From Typhlomys cinereus (lineage: Eukaryota > Chordata > Mammalia > Rodentia > Platacanthomyidae), in NCBI GenBank assembly GCA_023101885.1, contig JALPQD010000360.1:1793074-1857073 (forward strand): a stretch of 64,000 nt of DNA, given 5' to 3'. Shown in pieces: positions 22,090 through 32,790 of the stretch. Numbering within the stretch: the first letter of the stretch is position 1; every line of letters begins with the position of its first letter. The notes below the pieces were generated by a model. The model made no database searches and was not told where the DNA came from. It saw only the letters and a list, made by a program, of their open reading frames with translations. The translations under genes and the position numbers were made by a program.

Positions 22090-22232
22090 AGTGCACGTGT
22101 GTGTACATGTGTGTACGTGTGCATATGTACACCTAGCATTTTTATGTGGTCTCTGGGGATCTGGATCTGGACTGAGGTCCTTTTGCTTGTGAGGCAAAGA
22201 CGTTAACCCCTGAGCCATATCCCCAGCGCCTA
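22090..22232 (-). repeat. B2-like SINE fragment, antisense
   Basis: tttttatgtggtctctggggatctgg and gagccatatccccagcgcc mark the complement of the 5' half. Confidence 0.65.
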
Positions 22233-22487
22233 GATACCATTTATAGCAAAATCCAAGAAAATCCAGCTCTAGGGGCAGAAAGCAGGAACATGGTTATGTA
22301 GGAACTATAAATGGGCCTGAAGGAACTTTTGGGCATGATGGATGTTCTAGGCATTGATTGTAGTGATAGCTGTATAAGTTCATAAATTCAGTGAAAGATG
22401 GCATGAATTTACTGTAAGGTGCAGTAAAGCGATGTCTAGGGAAGGCAGCACGGCACAGCCCCAGCCCCTTCTCGCCCCCCAATCCAG

Positions 22488-22656
22488 GGTGTTTGTGTTG
22501 GCGTTGGTGTTGGTCTCGATCCTGTGGATCCCCGTGGTTCAGGCCAGTCAAGGGGGCCAACTCTTCATCTACATCCAGTCCATCAGCTCCTACCTACAGC
22601 CACCCGTGGCTATAGTTTTCATCATGGGATGTTTCTGGAAGCGGACCAATGAAAAG
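22488..22656 (+). CDS. SLC5A11: SLC5A11 exon W10: two transmembrane segments
   Basis: Encodes [20 protein letters not shown] through FWKRTNEK. The Gln of YIQSISSYL corresponds to Gln457 of SGLT1, a sugar-selectivity residue. The CFWKRxNEKGA motif continues into the next exon and is typical of the family. Acceptor tccag, donor gtaagt. Confidence 0.94.
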
Positions 22657-22802
22657 GTAAGTCTGGGCTGGCCATTGCCACACAAGACCCAAGCACAGTT
22701 AGTGAGAGATGGATGGAAGGTTCCGGAAACAGGCCAGTGTATGAGACTTAAGTGTCTCCAGGGAGGGTGATGTGTCACCTAGCCTTGGAAAACATGCAAC
22801 GA

Positions 22803-23018
22803 TGGACTGAAGAGATGGCTCAGGGGTTAAGCCTGGCAAGCAAGGTCCTGAGTTCAGATTCTGAATACCATGTAAAAATGCCAGGTGGAAATGGAGGTGA
22901 ACAATATTTTTAGCCCTGGAAGGTGGAGCCTGAGAAACTCCAGAGCAAAGTAAAGAGGAGGTAGAGCAATCTAGGGTGATTTTGAAGTCACCCTTGGACC
23001 TCAACAGACACACACAGT

Positions 23019-23056
<38 letters not shown>

Positions 23057-23062
23057 AAAAAC
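22803..23062 (+). repeat. B2-like SINE, subfamily A
   Basis: ggactgaagagatggctcag head and the usual body, ending in (CA)n at 23018-23054 and an A-rich tail. Confidence 0.9.
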
Positions 23063-23129
23063 AAAAACAAAAAAGATGTGATGGGTATCTCAGAGTATCT
23101 CCATGCATCTTTTTGTCATTTCCCATTTT

Positions 23130-23440
23130 CATGTGTATTTCTGGGGGGTGCATGTGTGTGCATGTGTATATGAACGTCCAAAGCGGATATCAGGAATCAT
23201 TTCTGATCACTCTTTCACAATATCCTTTTTGAGAAAGGATCTCTAACCAAACCAGAGTTTACCTACAGCGCTAGTCTGTGGTAAGCCAGCCTACCTGGAG
23301 GATTCCCCATCTCGGCTTCCCAAGGTTGGAATTATAGGCAAGCCACCATGGCCTCCCAGCATTCTCATGGGATCCGAGGATCTGAACTCCGGTCCTTTTG
23401 TTTGGGCAGCAAGCACTTCAACCATCAAGTCATCCCCTAG
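23130..23440 (-). repeat. B4/RSINE-like SINE, antisense
   Basis: gtgtgtgcatgtgtatatgaa tail, a central B1-related part and ggatccgaggatctgaact toward the complementary head. Confidence 0.65.
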
Positions 23441-23549
23441 TTTGTTCATTTGTTTCCTTTTATTATTTATTTATTTATTATTTATTTTCTTTTCTTTATT
23501 TATTTCTTCCACTCATATAAAGTTGGTAAGTACCCCATTCCTCATTTGT

Positions 23550-23665
23550 TTCTTGAGACAAGGGTCTCACTGTGTAGCTCAGACTAACCTTAAGCTAAGG
23601 TTCCTCCTGCTCCAGCCTGCCCTCTTGGAGTACAGATAGGTGCCATCATACTTAGCTTCCTGCCA
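23550..23665 (-). repeat. B1 SINE, antisense
   Basis: cttgagacaagggtctcactgtgtagctcag and the cataggtgccatcata-like end are the complement of B1. Confidence 0.8.
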
Positions 23666-23744
23666 CATTGCAGTCATTGAAGTTGGGAACTAAAATAGGA
23701 GGAAATGAGCACAGTGCATGTAATCAAGTTATTGCAGGTGGATG

Positions 23745-23990
23745 TCTAATCTGTGGGTTCTGCATTCGCAGATTAATCAACAGCAGATTGGAAATATTTG
23801 AAAAAATAATGTGTCTCTACTGAGCATGTATGAGATTTTTCTTGTATAAAACAACTGTTTACATAACAGTTATATTACAGTTGGTATAAGTAATCTAGAA
23901 ATGATTTAAGTATATAGGAGGATATGTATAGATTGCATACAAACACTATGCAAGTTATAAAAAAGGCTTGAGCATCTGTGGGTTTTATCT
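23745..23990 (+). mobile_element. Tigger/MER2-like DNA transposon remnant
   Basis: ctaatctgtgggttctgcat, cagattggaaatatttgaa, ataacagttatattaca and the far end gcttgagcatctgtgggtttt correspond to the two ends of a short non-autonomous mariner-type element of the MER2/Tigger kind. The ends are in inverted relation. The family name is from memory. Confidence 0.65.
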
Positions 23991-24014
23991 GAGAGAGAGA
24001 GAGAGAGAGAAAAG

Positions 24015-24125
24015 CAGGCGTGCATATGCCATGACACGCATGTAGAGGTCAGAGGACAATTTTCAGAGCCTGTTCTCTCTTTCTATTATGTGGGCTCTGG
24101 AATTGAACTTAGGCCACCAAGGTGT
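24015..24125 (-). repeat. B2/B3-type SINE fragment, antisense
   Basis: catgtagaggtcagaggacaat and tgtgggctctggaattgaac are the complement of a rodent B2/B3 3' half. Confidence 0.6.
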
Positions 24126-24129
24126 TATA

Positions 24130-24560
24130 ATTACTCTGTATCGTTGTCAATAAATTCATGACCAAACAGTTTATAGGGGAGCACAGAGGTTTTATTCTAT
24201 CTTACAGTTGTCCAGTTACAGTTCTTATTCCAGCTTGGCAGGAGAGTCCACACCAACACCAGAGGTCAAAGGAACTGGCCACATCATGTCCACACATCCA
24301 TAGGACTGCCGAGAGAGGGACAATTCCTACCCCTAAGTCAGCATGTCTGGCCAAGTCTACCAAAGAGTGTCAACTTCCTTAATTAGTTCTGTCCATCTTA
24401 ACTCACCTGTCCAGTGACTAGTCTATACCACCTTGGGCTGGGTCTTCCCCATCAACTAGACAATCCTCTGCAGACTTGCTTAGGTCTAGCTCAGCCACTA
24501 ATTCTTTACAGATGTGCTCAGAGCTTGAACCCTAACTGTTAAAGTTGACACGCGTATCGA
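24130..24560 (+). repeat. Rodent mid-length interspersed repeat, copy 5
   Basis: ccagttacagttcttattcc, aaggaactggccacatcatg, cagcatgtctggccaagtc, catcaactagacaatcctc and aaagttgacacg match copies 3 and 6. Confidence 0.75.
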
Positions 24561-24814
24561 ACTGTGACATCAGGATTGCACGCAGGCGCCTTTACCTGCG
24601 GAGCCATCTTACTGGTCCACTATTTGGCAGCCCTGGGAGGTCAGGAATCAAGTTCTTAACTGTGTTTGTAGAAGATGAAAAGTTAAGTGGTTCCCAACCT
24701 TTCCAGTCACCAGCACATGCTGAAACTATTACAAGAAAGACACGCTTTGGACATGGTTTCTTGAGGCTTCTGGTACCTTTTGGTGTTCCTAAAATGCTCG
24801 GCTCTGGTTCGCAG

Positions 24815-25030
24815 GGTGCCTTCTTGGGCCTCCTCCTGGGCCTGCTGCTAGGCTTGGTCAGGCTGGTCCTGGACTTTATCTATGTACAACCTCGCTGTGA
24901 CCAGCCCGATGAACGGCCATCTGTGGTGAAGGACGTCCACTACCTCTACTTCTCCATGATCCTGTCAGCCGTCACCCTCATCACAGTGTTTGTCGTGAGC
25001 TCGTTCACAGAGCCACCCTCCAAGGAGATG
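24815..25030 (+). CDS. SLC5A11: SLC5A11 exon W11: transmembrane segments and EPP motif
   Basis: A 216-nt exon in phase 0 encoding GAFLGLLLGLLLGL through FTEPPSKEM. It contains the Leu/Gly-rich helix, the extracellular Cys-Asp-Gln-Pro-Asp-Glu-Arg-Pro stretch, and the helix ending at SSFTEPP, the usual boundary before the cytoplasmic loop. The donor is gtacat, weaker than its neighbours. Confidence 0.93.
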
Positions 25031-25516
25031 GTACATGTGGGGGTGACAGCCACAGCCACTGAGATTCCTCATTGCGACAGACAGAACAGGGACTCAAGTG
25101 GTGGTTTAATTTTAGACTAAAAGAAATTGCCACCAGATTCCCACTTTCAACTCCCAGACCCCAGGAGGGCCAGATGTGCTCTCTTCCTGCCTTTAAGTAC
25201 AGATATAGGCATTTCTGTCCTAGAAGGTTTACATTGTTCCTAATTCCCGTGGATAGCGTCAGCGCAGGCGATGCCCATCCATGAACTGATTGTGGCTCAC
25301 ACAAGCACTAGAATTGGGTTCAGCTCTGAGGACCAGGATGAGGGACAGGCAGAGTCCAATAAGTTGGGAGGGGGGCTGGAATTTGATAGAGGTGAGAGGC
25401 AACACTGAGAACTGTTCCAGGCATGGGAAGGCTGAGTTGGGGGTTAGGCAGGGTGCAAGGGAAGATGGCACCCACCCAGAAAGATCCGGATCTCACAGCT
25501 TGTCTCCACCCCTCAG

Positions 25517-25685
25517 GTCAGCCGCCTGACGTGGCATACTCGGCACGACCCTGTGATCCAGAAGGACCCGGTACCTTCAGCAACCTCCCTGCCTCCTGCC
25601 CTCTCTCAGAACGGGACCTCAGACACCACCAGCAGCGGTATCCAGTTGGAGGTCATTCAGGGAAACGGATCCAAAGCCCACAGCA
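25517..25685 (+). CDS. SLC5A11: SLC5A11 exon W12: long cytoplasmic loop
   Basis: Encodes VSRLTWHTRHDPVIQKD through GNGSKAHS, the hydrophilic loop before the last helix. The LTWxTRHDP block is conserved. The Ser/Thr-rich remainder (SQNGTSDTTSSG) diverges from my recollection of human, as expected for this low-constraint loop. Ends one base into a codon; acceptor ctcag, donor gtgagt. Confidence 0.92.
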
Positions 25686-26315
25686 GTGAGTTGCCTCCAA
25701 TCTGACTTCTATCAATCAAACTAGAGTCTTCACGAAGCATTATGAGTTTAACGGGAACTCTTCCATCAGATCGTGAGCCAAAAGAGGCCAGGCTGGGAAG
25801 GTCAGAGCCCCTTGGCTTCTGTGCCTCGCCCCTCCTTACTGGCCACCTACCACAGAGCAGCTCTTCAGGTGGTTGGACAGTAAGAGCAAACCCAGAGCTT
25901 TGCTAAAACACAATTCATCTAATCCTCACGGGACTGCGCTCTGAAGCCTGGAGCGCTACAGCAATGTCTGAATTATCTATTCTAGTTTGGTTTGCTTGAT
26001 AGAATGCAAGTTAATTAGGTTTCACTTAAGATTCCAAATATCTACCTTGTCTTTGAATCCTGGAATGTTGCGTCAACACACCAGACCCACATGCCTACAA
26101 GGCAAAGGTTATCTCCCATGATCTAAGATTGTAAGTTGTCATAGCTTTTTTTTTTTTAATTGGCTACTAATCCATGTCAATCTAAGGTGAGAAACTCCAT
26201 GGACATTTTTGGGGGGGAGGGATTGTTTTCATGCTGAAGATTGAAGTGAGAATCTCATGTCTCTACCTATAAAGTTGAAAACTCAAAAAGGTCATGCTTA
26301 AAAAAATGGGGAAAC

Positions 26316-26624
26316 CAGGCTGGAGAGGTGGCTCAGGGGTTAAGCCTCCGCCTTGCAGGCGGAAGGTCCTGAGTTCGGATCCCAGATCCCACGTATAGAC
26401 GCCAGGCTGAAGCGGGGGCGGCCTGCGCTTCTGGTCCTGGTAGGGCGGAGCCTGTGAATCCCGGGGCAGAAGGAGGTGGAGGCGTCCATGATGGTTCGCG
26501 AATTTGTCCGTGGTTCTACACAGACACAGACACACACACACACAGACACACACACACACAGACACACGCAGGCGCACTACACACGCACATGCGCACAGTT
26601 GAATAAATAATAATAAAAATTTTT
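26316..26624 (+). repeat. B2-like SINE, subfamily B, with target-site duplication
   Basis: Near-consensus subfamily-B copy: gctggagaggtggctcaggg head, gacgccaggctgaagcgggg and gtagggcggagcctgtgaat body, CA/GACA tail. It is flanked by a perfect 15-bp duplication aaaaaatggggaaac at 26301-26315 and 26625-26639. Confidence 0.95.
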
Positions 26625-26984
26625 AAAAAATGGGGAAACTTATTTCTTGGTGGTAGTTAAAAATTATTGCAACTTATTGATCTGCAAGGCTGTGTCCTCT
26701 GACACAGATACAACCTGTCTGCTCTCCTGCAGGCAACTGGATTTGCAGTAGCCTCAGCTCCAAACAGAAATAGCAAATCGCTCATTTCCCTTGAGGTCCC
26801 GCAGGGTAACGTGGTGCAGAGGGACAGGTCAGGGCTCGGTCCTCCACTCGCGTTGGCCACTGCTGATCAGCTCAGTGACTTTGCTCAAGTTAGCCTGAGT
26901 CCCAATTTCTTCATCTGAAAATAGGGATATTCTGAAAGTGCCAATCTTCCAGACTTGAGGTGCTGCTGGATACAGCTGTTCCTC

Positions 26985-27450
26985 AGCATCTGGGGGACAC
27001 AGGTTACCAAAAACTGCAGTGCTCAGGTCCCTTGTATAAAATGGCATAGTTGGAATGGATGGCGAAATGTTTGCTTTGCAAGCACAAGGACTCAAGTTTG
27101 ACACCCAGAAACAATATTTTTAAAGGCCAGGCAGAATGGCGTGTGCTTACAATCTCAGTGCTGGCGAGTCTGAGACAGGAGATCACTGGGGTTCACTGGC
27201 TGGCGGGCCTAGCCAACTTGACAAGACACAGGCCAGGGAGAGACCCTGTCCAACAAAATGTGCACATCAACTAAGGAGTCACTGGAGGTTATGTACATGC
27301 ACACGCGTAAACATGTGCATCTGCAGACATGAACACGCACGTACTCTCACCACCTGTGCTGTATCTTCACGTGTACTCTTCCTGTATACTTTAAACTCAG
27401 GTGCTCTTGGGTAGCATCTTCCTGTATACTTTAAAATTTTAAGGTGCGCT
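26985..27450 (-). mobile_element. Tigger/MER2-like remnant interrupted by a B4 SINE
   Basis: acaggttaccaaaaactgc, gctcaggtcccttgtataaa and, after the insertion, ttcctgtatactttaaaatt match the same mariner-type element as at 23745, in the opposite orientation. Confidence 0.5.
27050..27290 (+). repeat. B4 SINE
   Basis: An ID-like head (ggatggcgaaatgtttgctt, gcaagcacaaggactcaagt) fused to a B1-like body (tctcagtgctggcgagtctgagacagg), the defining structure of B4. Confidence 0.8.
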
Positions 27451-27837
27451 TTGGGTACGGCAGCCCCAATGGGGACAGAGGCTGCTGCCTGCCAGCGCCT
27501 CTGCTCACCCTCAGGCTCTGACATTCTTACTGCCCTCCCTTCCTCCAGGTTCCCGAGCCTCAGAGTGGGAATGTTTTAAATGCCCCACATAGGACCAAGC
27601 TGCCCACAGTTGCTTTTCTTTGCTTTTTTGGCGCTATGTCTTTAACACAGACTTTTCCAATCCACGTTTGGATGATTGTTACACTTGGTACCTCACACAG
27701 GGAAGACTGATGATACTTCTCAGCAGCGATTCCTAGGAGCATTTAACCGGGTCCATGAACGCGTGCGGCTGCTGCCCTCTTCCTTCCTTCCTGGGAGATG
27801 CAGCCTGTCTCTGACCAGCCTTTCATTCTTTTTCTAG

Positions 27838-28040
27838 GCGAGGCGTCCCCAAAGCAGTCCAAGGTGCTGAAGGCTGTCTTGTGGCTCTGTGGGATGGAGA
27901 CAGGCAAAGGGGAACCCCCAAGCAAGACAGAACCGGTCATCGTTTCCCTGGAGGAGAACCCCATCGTGAAAACCCTGCTGGACGTCAACTGCATCGTCTG
28001 CATCAGCTGCGCTGTATTCCTCTGGGGCTACTTTGCTTAG
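27838..28040 (+). CDS. SLC5A11: SLC5A11 terminal coding exon W13
   Basis: Encodes the end of the loop (SPKQSKVLKAVLWLCGM), the conserved VSLEENPIVKTLLDVN, and the last helix CIVCISCAVFLWGYFA with a TAG stop at 28038-28040. The LEENP and WGYFA endings are diagnostic of SGLT-family C-termini. Acceptor tttctag. Confidence 0.94.
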
Positions 28041-28067
28041 TGCAGAGCCCAGAGCTTCAGGGTCTCG

Positions 28068-28070
<3 letters not shown>

Positions 28071-28122
<52 letters not shown>
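28071..28122 (+). repeat. (TG)26 microsatellite in SLC5A11 3' UTR
   Basis: Fifty-two bases of perfect TG dinucleotide lie inside the short 3' UTR, so the tract is expected in the mature mRNA. Confidence 0.95.
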
Positions 28123-28128
<6 letters not shown>

Positions 28129-28152
28129 TATTTTTAATGCCAGTATAATAAT

Positions 28153-28158
28153 AATAAA
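28153..28158 (+). terminator. SLC5A11: AATAAA polyadenylation signal of SLC5A11
   Basis: A canonical hexamer sits at the end of a short AAT-rich run, 113 nt after the stop codon, and is followed by T-rich sequence. It is the first such signal after the stop on the + strand. Confidence 0.7.
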
Positions 28159-28334
28159 GTTTTTATTTACAATGAGGTTTTAGAGTTATTACTAGGCCAT
28201 TTACAACATGCACTTTTCTCTCTCTTTCTTCTTGAAAGGAAGGACTAGCCCCCAAGGTATTTCTCTCCGTGGTATTTAACTGCTAGAGATGATCTCTTGG
28301 AAAGCAAGCTGTATGCAGTACCCTCGATGTCTCA

Positions 28335-28455
28335 CACTCTAAGAGAATTAGGGGTTGAGTGGTGGCGCATGCTTGTCTTCCCCCACATCTCCTGGGGCAG
28401 GAGGATTGCAAGTTTGAGGCCAGCCTGGGCTACACAGTAAGACTGTCTCAGAAAA
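28335..28455 (+). repeat. B1 SINE
   Basis: gagtggtggcgcatgcttgtc and gaggccagcctgggctacacagtaagac match the B1 consensus. Confidence 0.9.
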
Positions 28456-28462
28456 GAAAGAA

Positions 28463-28660
28463 CAAGAAATGCTGAGTGCGGTGGCGTACACCTGTAACCC
28501 AGCACTTCATGCTCATCCCCAGCTTTACACGTCACTTTACAGGCTAGGCTGGGCTACACAAAACCCTGTCAAGAAAGAAAGAGAGAAAGAGAAGAGAGAA
28601 AAAGAAAGAAAGGAAAAGAAGGAAGGAAAAAAGAAGGAAGGAAAGAAGGAAAAGACAATT
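28463..28660 (+). repeat. B1 SINE fragment with GAAA/GGAA tail
   Basis: gcggtggcgtacacctgtaac starts a B1. The tail at 28571-28655 is an expanded gaaa and gaagg tract. Confidence 0.8.
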
Positions 28661-28819
28661 CTGTGCACTTCTCAAATTCTGGGTTAAAAAAAAATTCTGC
28701 TTCTGTGCTTAACTCCCCACAAAGGGGCAACCCTCCAATCAAGCAGCCAGAAGGACCTGGAAGCACAGAGTATCTGTACTGGTCAGAGACTACTGCTGCT
28801 CTGGCCCACAACTCACATT

Positions 28820-29010
28820 AAAAACAAAAACAATCCCAAAATGGTGGTGCACACCAGTAATCCCAGTGCCAGGCAAATGGGGACAGGCAGACCCTTGGGG
28901 CTCGCTGACCAGTTCAACCTAGCCTCGTCTCCAGGCTTGAGAAAAGATAGGCAGCTCCTGAGGAATGACATAGATTGTCTTCTGGCCTTCACTTGCATGC
29001 ACATATATGC
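28820..29010 (+). repeat. B4-like SINE
   Basis: aaaatggtggtgcacaccagtaatcccagtgcc, the ggggctcgctgaccagttcaacctag phrase, and a CATG-rich 3' end. Confidence 0.7.
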
Positions 29011-30132
29011 ACATACGCACAAGTGCATACCCATGAGTGGAATGAGAAATTAAACAGAAAACAATTCTGCCTTGTTGGTTAGCTCATGCAGGCTTTCCTA
29101 GATGGCTTAATGAAGCAGTTACCACCAGGGGACAGTGTTCTGAAAGGGCCCCAGCCTCTAGGAGCTCAGGACGGTCTCCAGGCTGATGATCAGCAAGAAT
29201 GCATAGCCACAGGGAAATGACGCCTGACCTGCCGGGGGTGTCTGTGTGTGTGTGTGTGGGGGGGCTTTCCTTCCCTGGTTCAGTCTCCAGACGACACTCC
29301 CAATCCTGGCTGACAGGACCACAGCCTTGTGAGACCTCAAGCAGAGGCCCTAGCTGAGCTGGGTCTGGTCCCTGACCCACAGGAGCTACACGTGTGCTGT
29401 AGGAATCTACACGTGTGGTCGTTTGTTGCAGAGCAATCGGCGATCAGTGTGATCTACAGTGATCTACAGTGTGCACACACCTGCAAATGTAAAGGGCAGG
29501 GAGGAGTGGGGAAGTAAGTATGCTTGCAGGGATGGCCACATGGGGTCTACAGGACCACAGACCGAAGAGCAGCAGACATGGCCTCTTTAGGGATACAGGC
29601 ATTTGGTTGCCAATCACAGAAATAAACTACTAGAGTTTATGCAAAACACACACACAAGGGGATTGTTTGGATACAGCACAAGAAATGCAGTCCAGACACA
29701 AGGGCCTTGGGAAACTTCTGGAAACCAAGCATGTGCTCTTGCTCCTTCACCTCTGAGTATCTGCAGAGGTCTTCTCGTGATTTTCTCTGGTGCATGGCAT
29801 GGAACTCAAACTTGTGTGCACAGCTGCTGCACAAACCGACGCTGGCCAGGGAGGCGTGGGCACAGTGGACACCTCTGTACTCCTTGGCTTTCCCATGCCA
29901 GCGCATTTTCCCTCCTCCCTTGTCCACCAGTGTCCTATGGGAAAAAAGTGAAGCCATCGTCCAGAAACATCCTCCAGTGTAGTTCTGTGTCTACATAAGA
30001 TCTGAAAACTTAGTTTTGGAGCCCGTGTGGGCATGAGGTGGCAGGATTTGGAGAACATGGTGCAGGTTCCAGAACACAGTGGAGGTGACCGTGGGCAAGA
30101 AGCAGAGGCTTAGTCTGAAGACCTTCAAATGA

Positions 30133-30395
30133 GGGCTGGACAGATGGCTCGGGGCTAAGCGATTAAGCTTTTGCCTAGGAAGCAAATGTTCAGATCCTAG
30201 ATAGATCTCGAGTAAAGAATGCCAGGTAAAATGGCTGTGGCCTATACTTCCAGCCCTAGAAGGCAGAGCCTGGAAAACCTCAGAGCGAAGCAATAAGTAC
30301 AATAATTCGCAATGATGCTCAAAGTCACCCTTGGGCCTCCAATGCACACAGTGTTCTCGTCTACACACCTACACACACTCATACGCCACGGAGAT
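30133..30395 (+). repeat. B2-like SINE, subfamily A
   Basis: gggctggacagatggctcgg head, aagaatgccaggtaaaatgg body and a short CA/CAT tail. It lies in the SLC5A11-ARHGAP17 gap. Confidence 0.85.
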
Positions 30396-31420
30396 GGTCC
30401 AACCCCCTCTAACGCGCTGGATAGAGCCCAGCACAAGCCTTGCGGCCAGGGGCCAGCTCGGATGCTCCAGCCCTGGCCACACGGCATCAGAGCAGGTTTC
30501 TTCTAGAAGGTTCTAAGGGTGCTGAACTGCAGGGGTGAAGAGGAGCAAGTCCGTGGCCCTGGTGTTGCAATGTGGCAGAACCGCTTTCTGAGACACCGTG
30601 GGAAAGGGAACAATCTAAAAGGCCGATTCCAGAAGCTCCTTTCTAGATAACGTCATCTCCTGGACGGCTGGGGATGCCGCCATGAATTCACATGAGACTT
30701 GCTTACTTTGGATGACAGGCAGGGGAAAGGAATCTGCCTAATGCCACTAAAGTGGACAAGCAATGCGGCAACCCCCACCCCTTGCAGGACGCATCAGGAC
30801 GTCCTGAGAATGGGAAGAGAAGAGAACGGGTGCCAACCCTGGTCCTGTGGCTGGATGAGGCTTGGGGGCAATTATGATGCTTTTTAGCGCTCTGCTGAGC
30901 ACGAAGATGACACGGTGGTTCCAGCTTGGCATTGAACTTGGACCCAATTTTCATTTTTCTGAAGATGGGGCAGTCAGGGAGCTCAGTGCACCGAAACTGT
31001 GAGTGTAAAACCCTGACAAATCCTTCACTTAACAAGCATGGCTTGTTTTAAAATCACCAATAACGGATGCACGCTACATGTAGGAAGGAGGGGAATGGTC
31101 CCACCTGACTTTCAGGAGCCAGCCCGTGTACCCGCATCTTCCTGAGTGCCAGCTCCGCGGGCTTCCTGAGTGCCAGCCCCAGCACCGCGGAGCTGGCATT
31201 TCCAGGTGAGACTGCTGGTGGACAGCTGGGCTCCCTGAAGAGCGGTGAGGCTCTCGACGGACCCTGCACACAAGCTCTTTCCACGGGGCCGGGTCAAAGG
31301 CTGGAGTGACAAGCAAGAAGGGGAGGAGCCTTCGAGGGATGTGAACTTAAGATTGGGGCAAAACAGGTTTGATGTAGTGCTTTGGGGGCACAGGGAAATT
31401 TGAGGGAAAAGAAAAATGAT
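30396..31420. other. Intergenic sequence, nothing recognised
   Basis: About 1 kb between the two genes without recognised repeat or exon. The 60-130 codon frames here overlap one another on both strands and look like chance. Confidence 0.5.
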
Positions 31421-31487
31421 TATATATATACATATATATGTATATATATATATGTGTGTATGTGTATGTATATATATATATATATAA
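31421..31487 (+). repeat. (TA)n/(TG)n microsatellite
   Basis: tatata and tgtatg units about 65 bp long. Confidence 0.9.
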
Positions 31488-31677
31488 AATTGTGTCTGTG
31501 ACAGTTTCAAAAGATGAGTAACACAAAAGATGGGTAGCAGTGACCTAAGGGCACGACAGACTACTGTATCCAGTCACAGTGTCTTCTAACCCAAGGGGCA
31601 GGTCACAGATATGTCCAGCAGGTAACAGGCCAGTGTGACATTCGACATCTATTCCTGTTTGTCAAGAAAGCCGCCCA

Positions 31678-31948
31678 TGGGCTGGAAAGGTGGCTCAGGG
31701 GTTAAGCCTCCGCCTTGCAGGCGGAAGGTCCTGAGTTCGGGTCCCAGATCCCACGTATAGACGCCAGGCGGAAGCGGGGGCGGCCTGCGCTTCTGGTCCT
31801 GGTAGGGCGGAGCCTGTGAATCCCGGGGGCAGAAGGAGGTGGAGGCGTCCATGGTGGTTCTCGAATTCATACGTGGTTCTACACATACACAGACACACAC
31901 GCACATACATACACATGCACAGTTGAATAAATAAAAAAAAAAAAAAAA
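31678..31948 (+). repeat. B2-like SINE, subfamily B, with target-site duplication
   Basis: Very close to the copy at 26316. Flanked by a perfect 14-bp duplication aagaaagccgccca at 31664-31677 and 31949-31962, with an 18-A tail. Confidence 0.95.
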
Positions 31949-32249
31949 AAGAAAGCCGCCCAGGGTGGGCCACGGGGTGGGTGTGGGGGACACCATGAGA
32001 CCAGGTGCCAGACCGTCTACTTGGCTCCCTATCCTATTCTTCCCAAGTATCTCACTTTCAGACAGGGTCCCTGGAAAAGAGAATTGCTATGGAAGTCACA
32101 GGTCCTGACAGGCACATAAGTTCTGGGGGGGGTGGTGGAGGGGAGGACAATCAGTGTCACTGGGCCTTAGCTTCCCTGATTACACAAGATGACCAGGGCC
32201 TCAACTATGGAATACTTGTTAAGGAAGGACCAATTGGTGTGTTATTTTC

Positions 32250-32522
32250 TATTCTGTGTGTGTATGCATGTGCATACATTTGTATGTCTGTGAGTATCAG
32301 AAGCATTGCGTGTGCCCGTGGAGACCCTAGGCTAACTTCAGGAATCATCCTGATTGCTCTGACTCCTTTTTGATCCGGGGTTTCCCAGTTTCCCACTTCC
32401 AGGGTCAGAAGTACAGACCACTGCCATTTCTGTCTGGCATTTTTATGTGGGATCTGGGCTTTGGATTCAGGCTCTTCTGCTTGCAAGGCAGAGGCTTAAC
32501 CCTGAGCCATCTCTCCTGCCCT
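32250..32522 (-). repeat. B2-like SINE, subfamily A, antisense
   Basis: gtgcccgtggagaccctagg, ggggtttcccagtttcccac, tttttatgtgggatctgggc and gagccatctctcctgccc (complement of the head). Confidence 0.88.
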
Positions 32523-32529
32523 CTTTTCT

Positions 32530-32790
32530 ATTTTTGAGACAGGTCTCACACATCCCAGACTGACATCTAGTGCCTATGTGGCCAAGGATGCGCTTCTTAT
32601 CTTTGGGTCATAGGTGTGCAATACCGCGCCTGTTTTTCTCTTGTTGTTGTTTGTTTGTTTTCCTTCGTTTTTTTTGAGACTATCTTGCTAAGTAGCTCAG
32701 GCTGGCCTCACATCTGCACACCTCCTGCCTTAGCATTCTAAGTGCTGAGATTACAAACAAGTACCAGCAAGCCTAGTTTTTCTCTATTTG
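32530..32790 (-). repeat. Two antisense B1-type SINEs
   Basis: The first block (32530-32640) is degenerate. The second (32675-32790) has ttttttgagactatcttgctaagtagctcaggctggcc and ctaagtgctgagattacaaac. Confidence 0.7.

Larger units (their letters stand above)
1155..28175 (+). other. SLC5A11: SLC5A11 gene, 3' thirteen exons (gene span in window)
   Basis: Thirteen exons on the + strand splice into one open frame of 1815 nt, giving about 604 residues plus a stop. The product is a sodium:solute symporter of the SGLT family (SLC5, LeuT fold, 14 membrane segments) at the plasma membrane. SLC5A11/SMIT2 carries myo-inositol and D-chiro-inositol with sodium. I chose SLC5A11 over SLC5A1, A2 and A4 because the residues match the SLC5A11 protein as I remember it almost throughout, and because ARHGAP17 lies downstream in tail-to-tail orientation, as in human 16p12. 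The N-terminal ~68 residues and the promoter are outside the window. Every junction keeps phase and uses GT-AG. No disabling change was seen, so the gene looks functional. Confidence 0.93.
28041..28175 (+). other. SLC5A11: SLC5A11 3' UTR
   Basis: Short UTR of about 130 nt inferred from the stop codon and the AATAAA at 28153-28158. Nearly half of it is an uninterrupted (TG)26 tract at 28071-28122. The cleavage site is estimated, not seen. Confidence 0.65.

Noticed and set aside
30703..31035. 110-codon frame on the - strand between the genes
   Set aside because: No start context, splice borders or recognisable family; overlapping frames occur on both strands.
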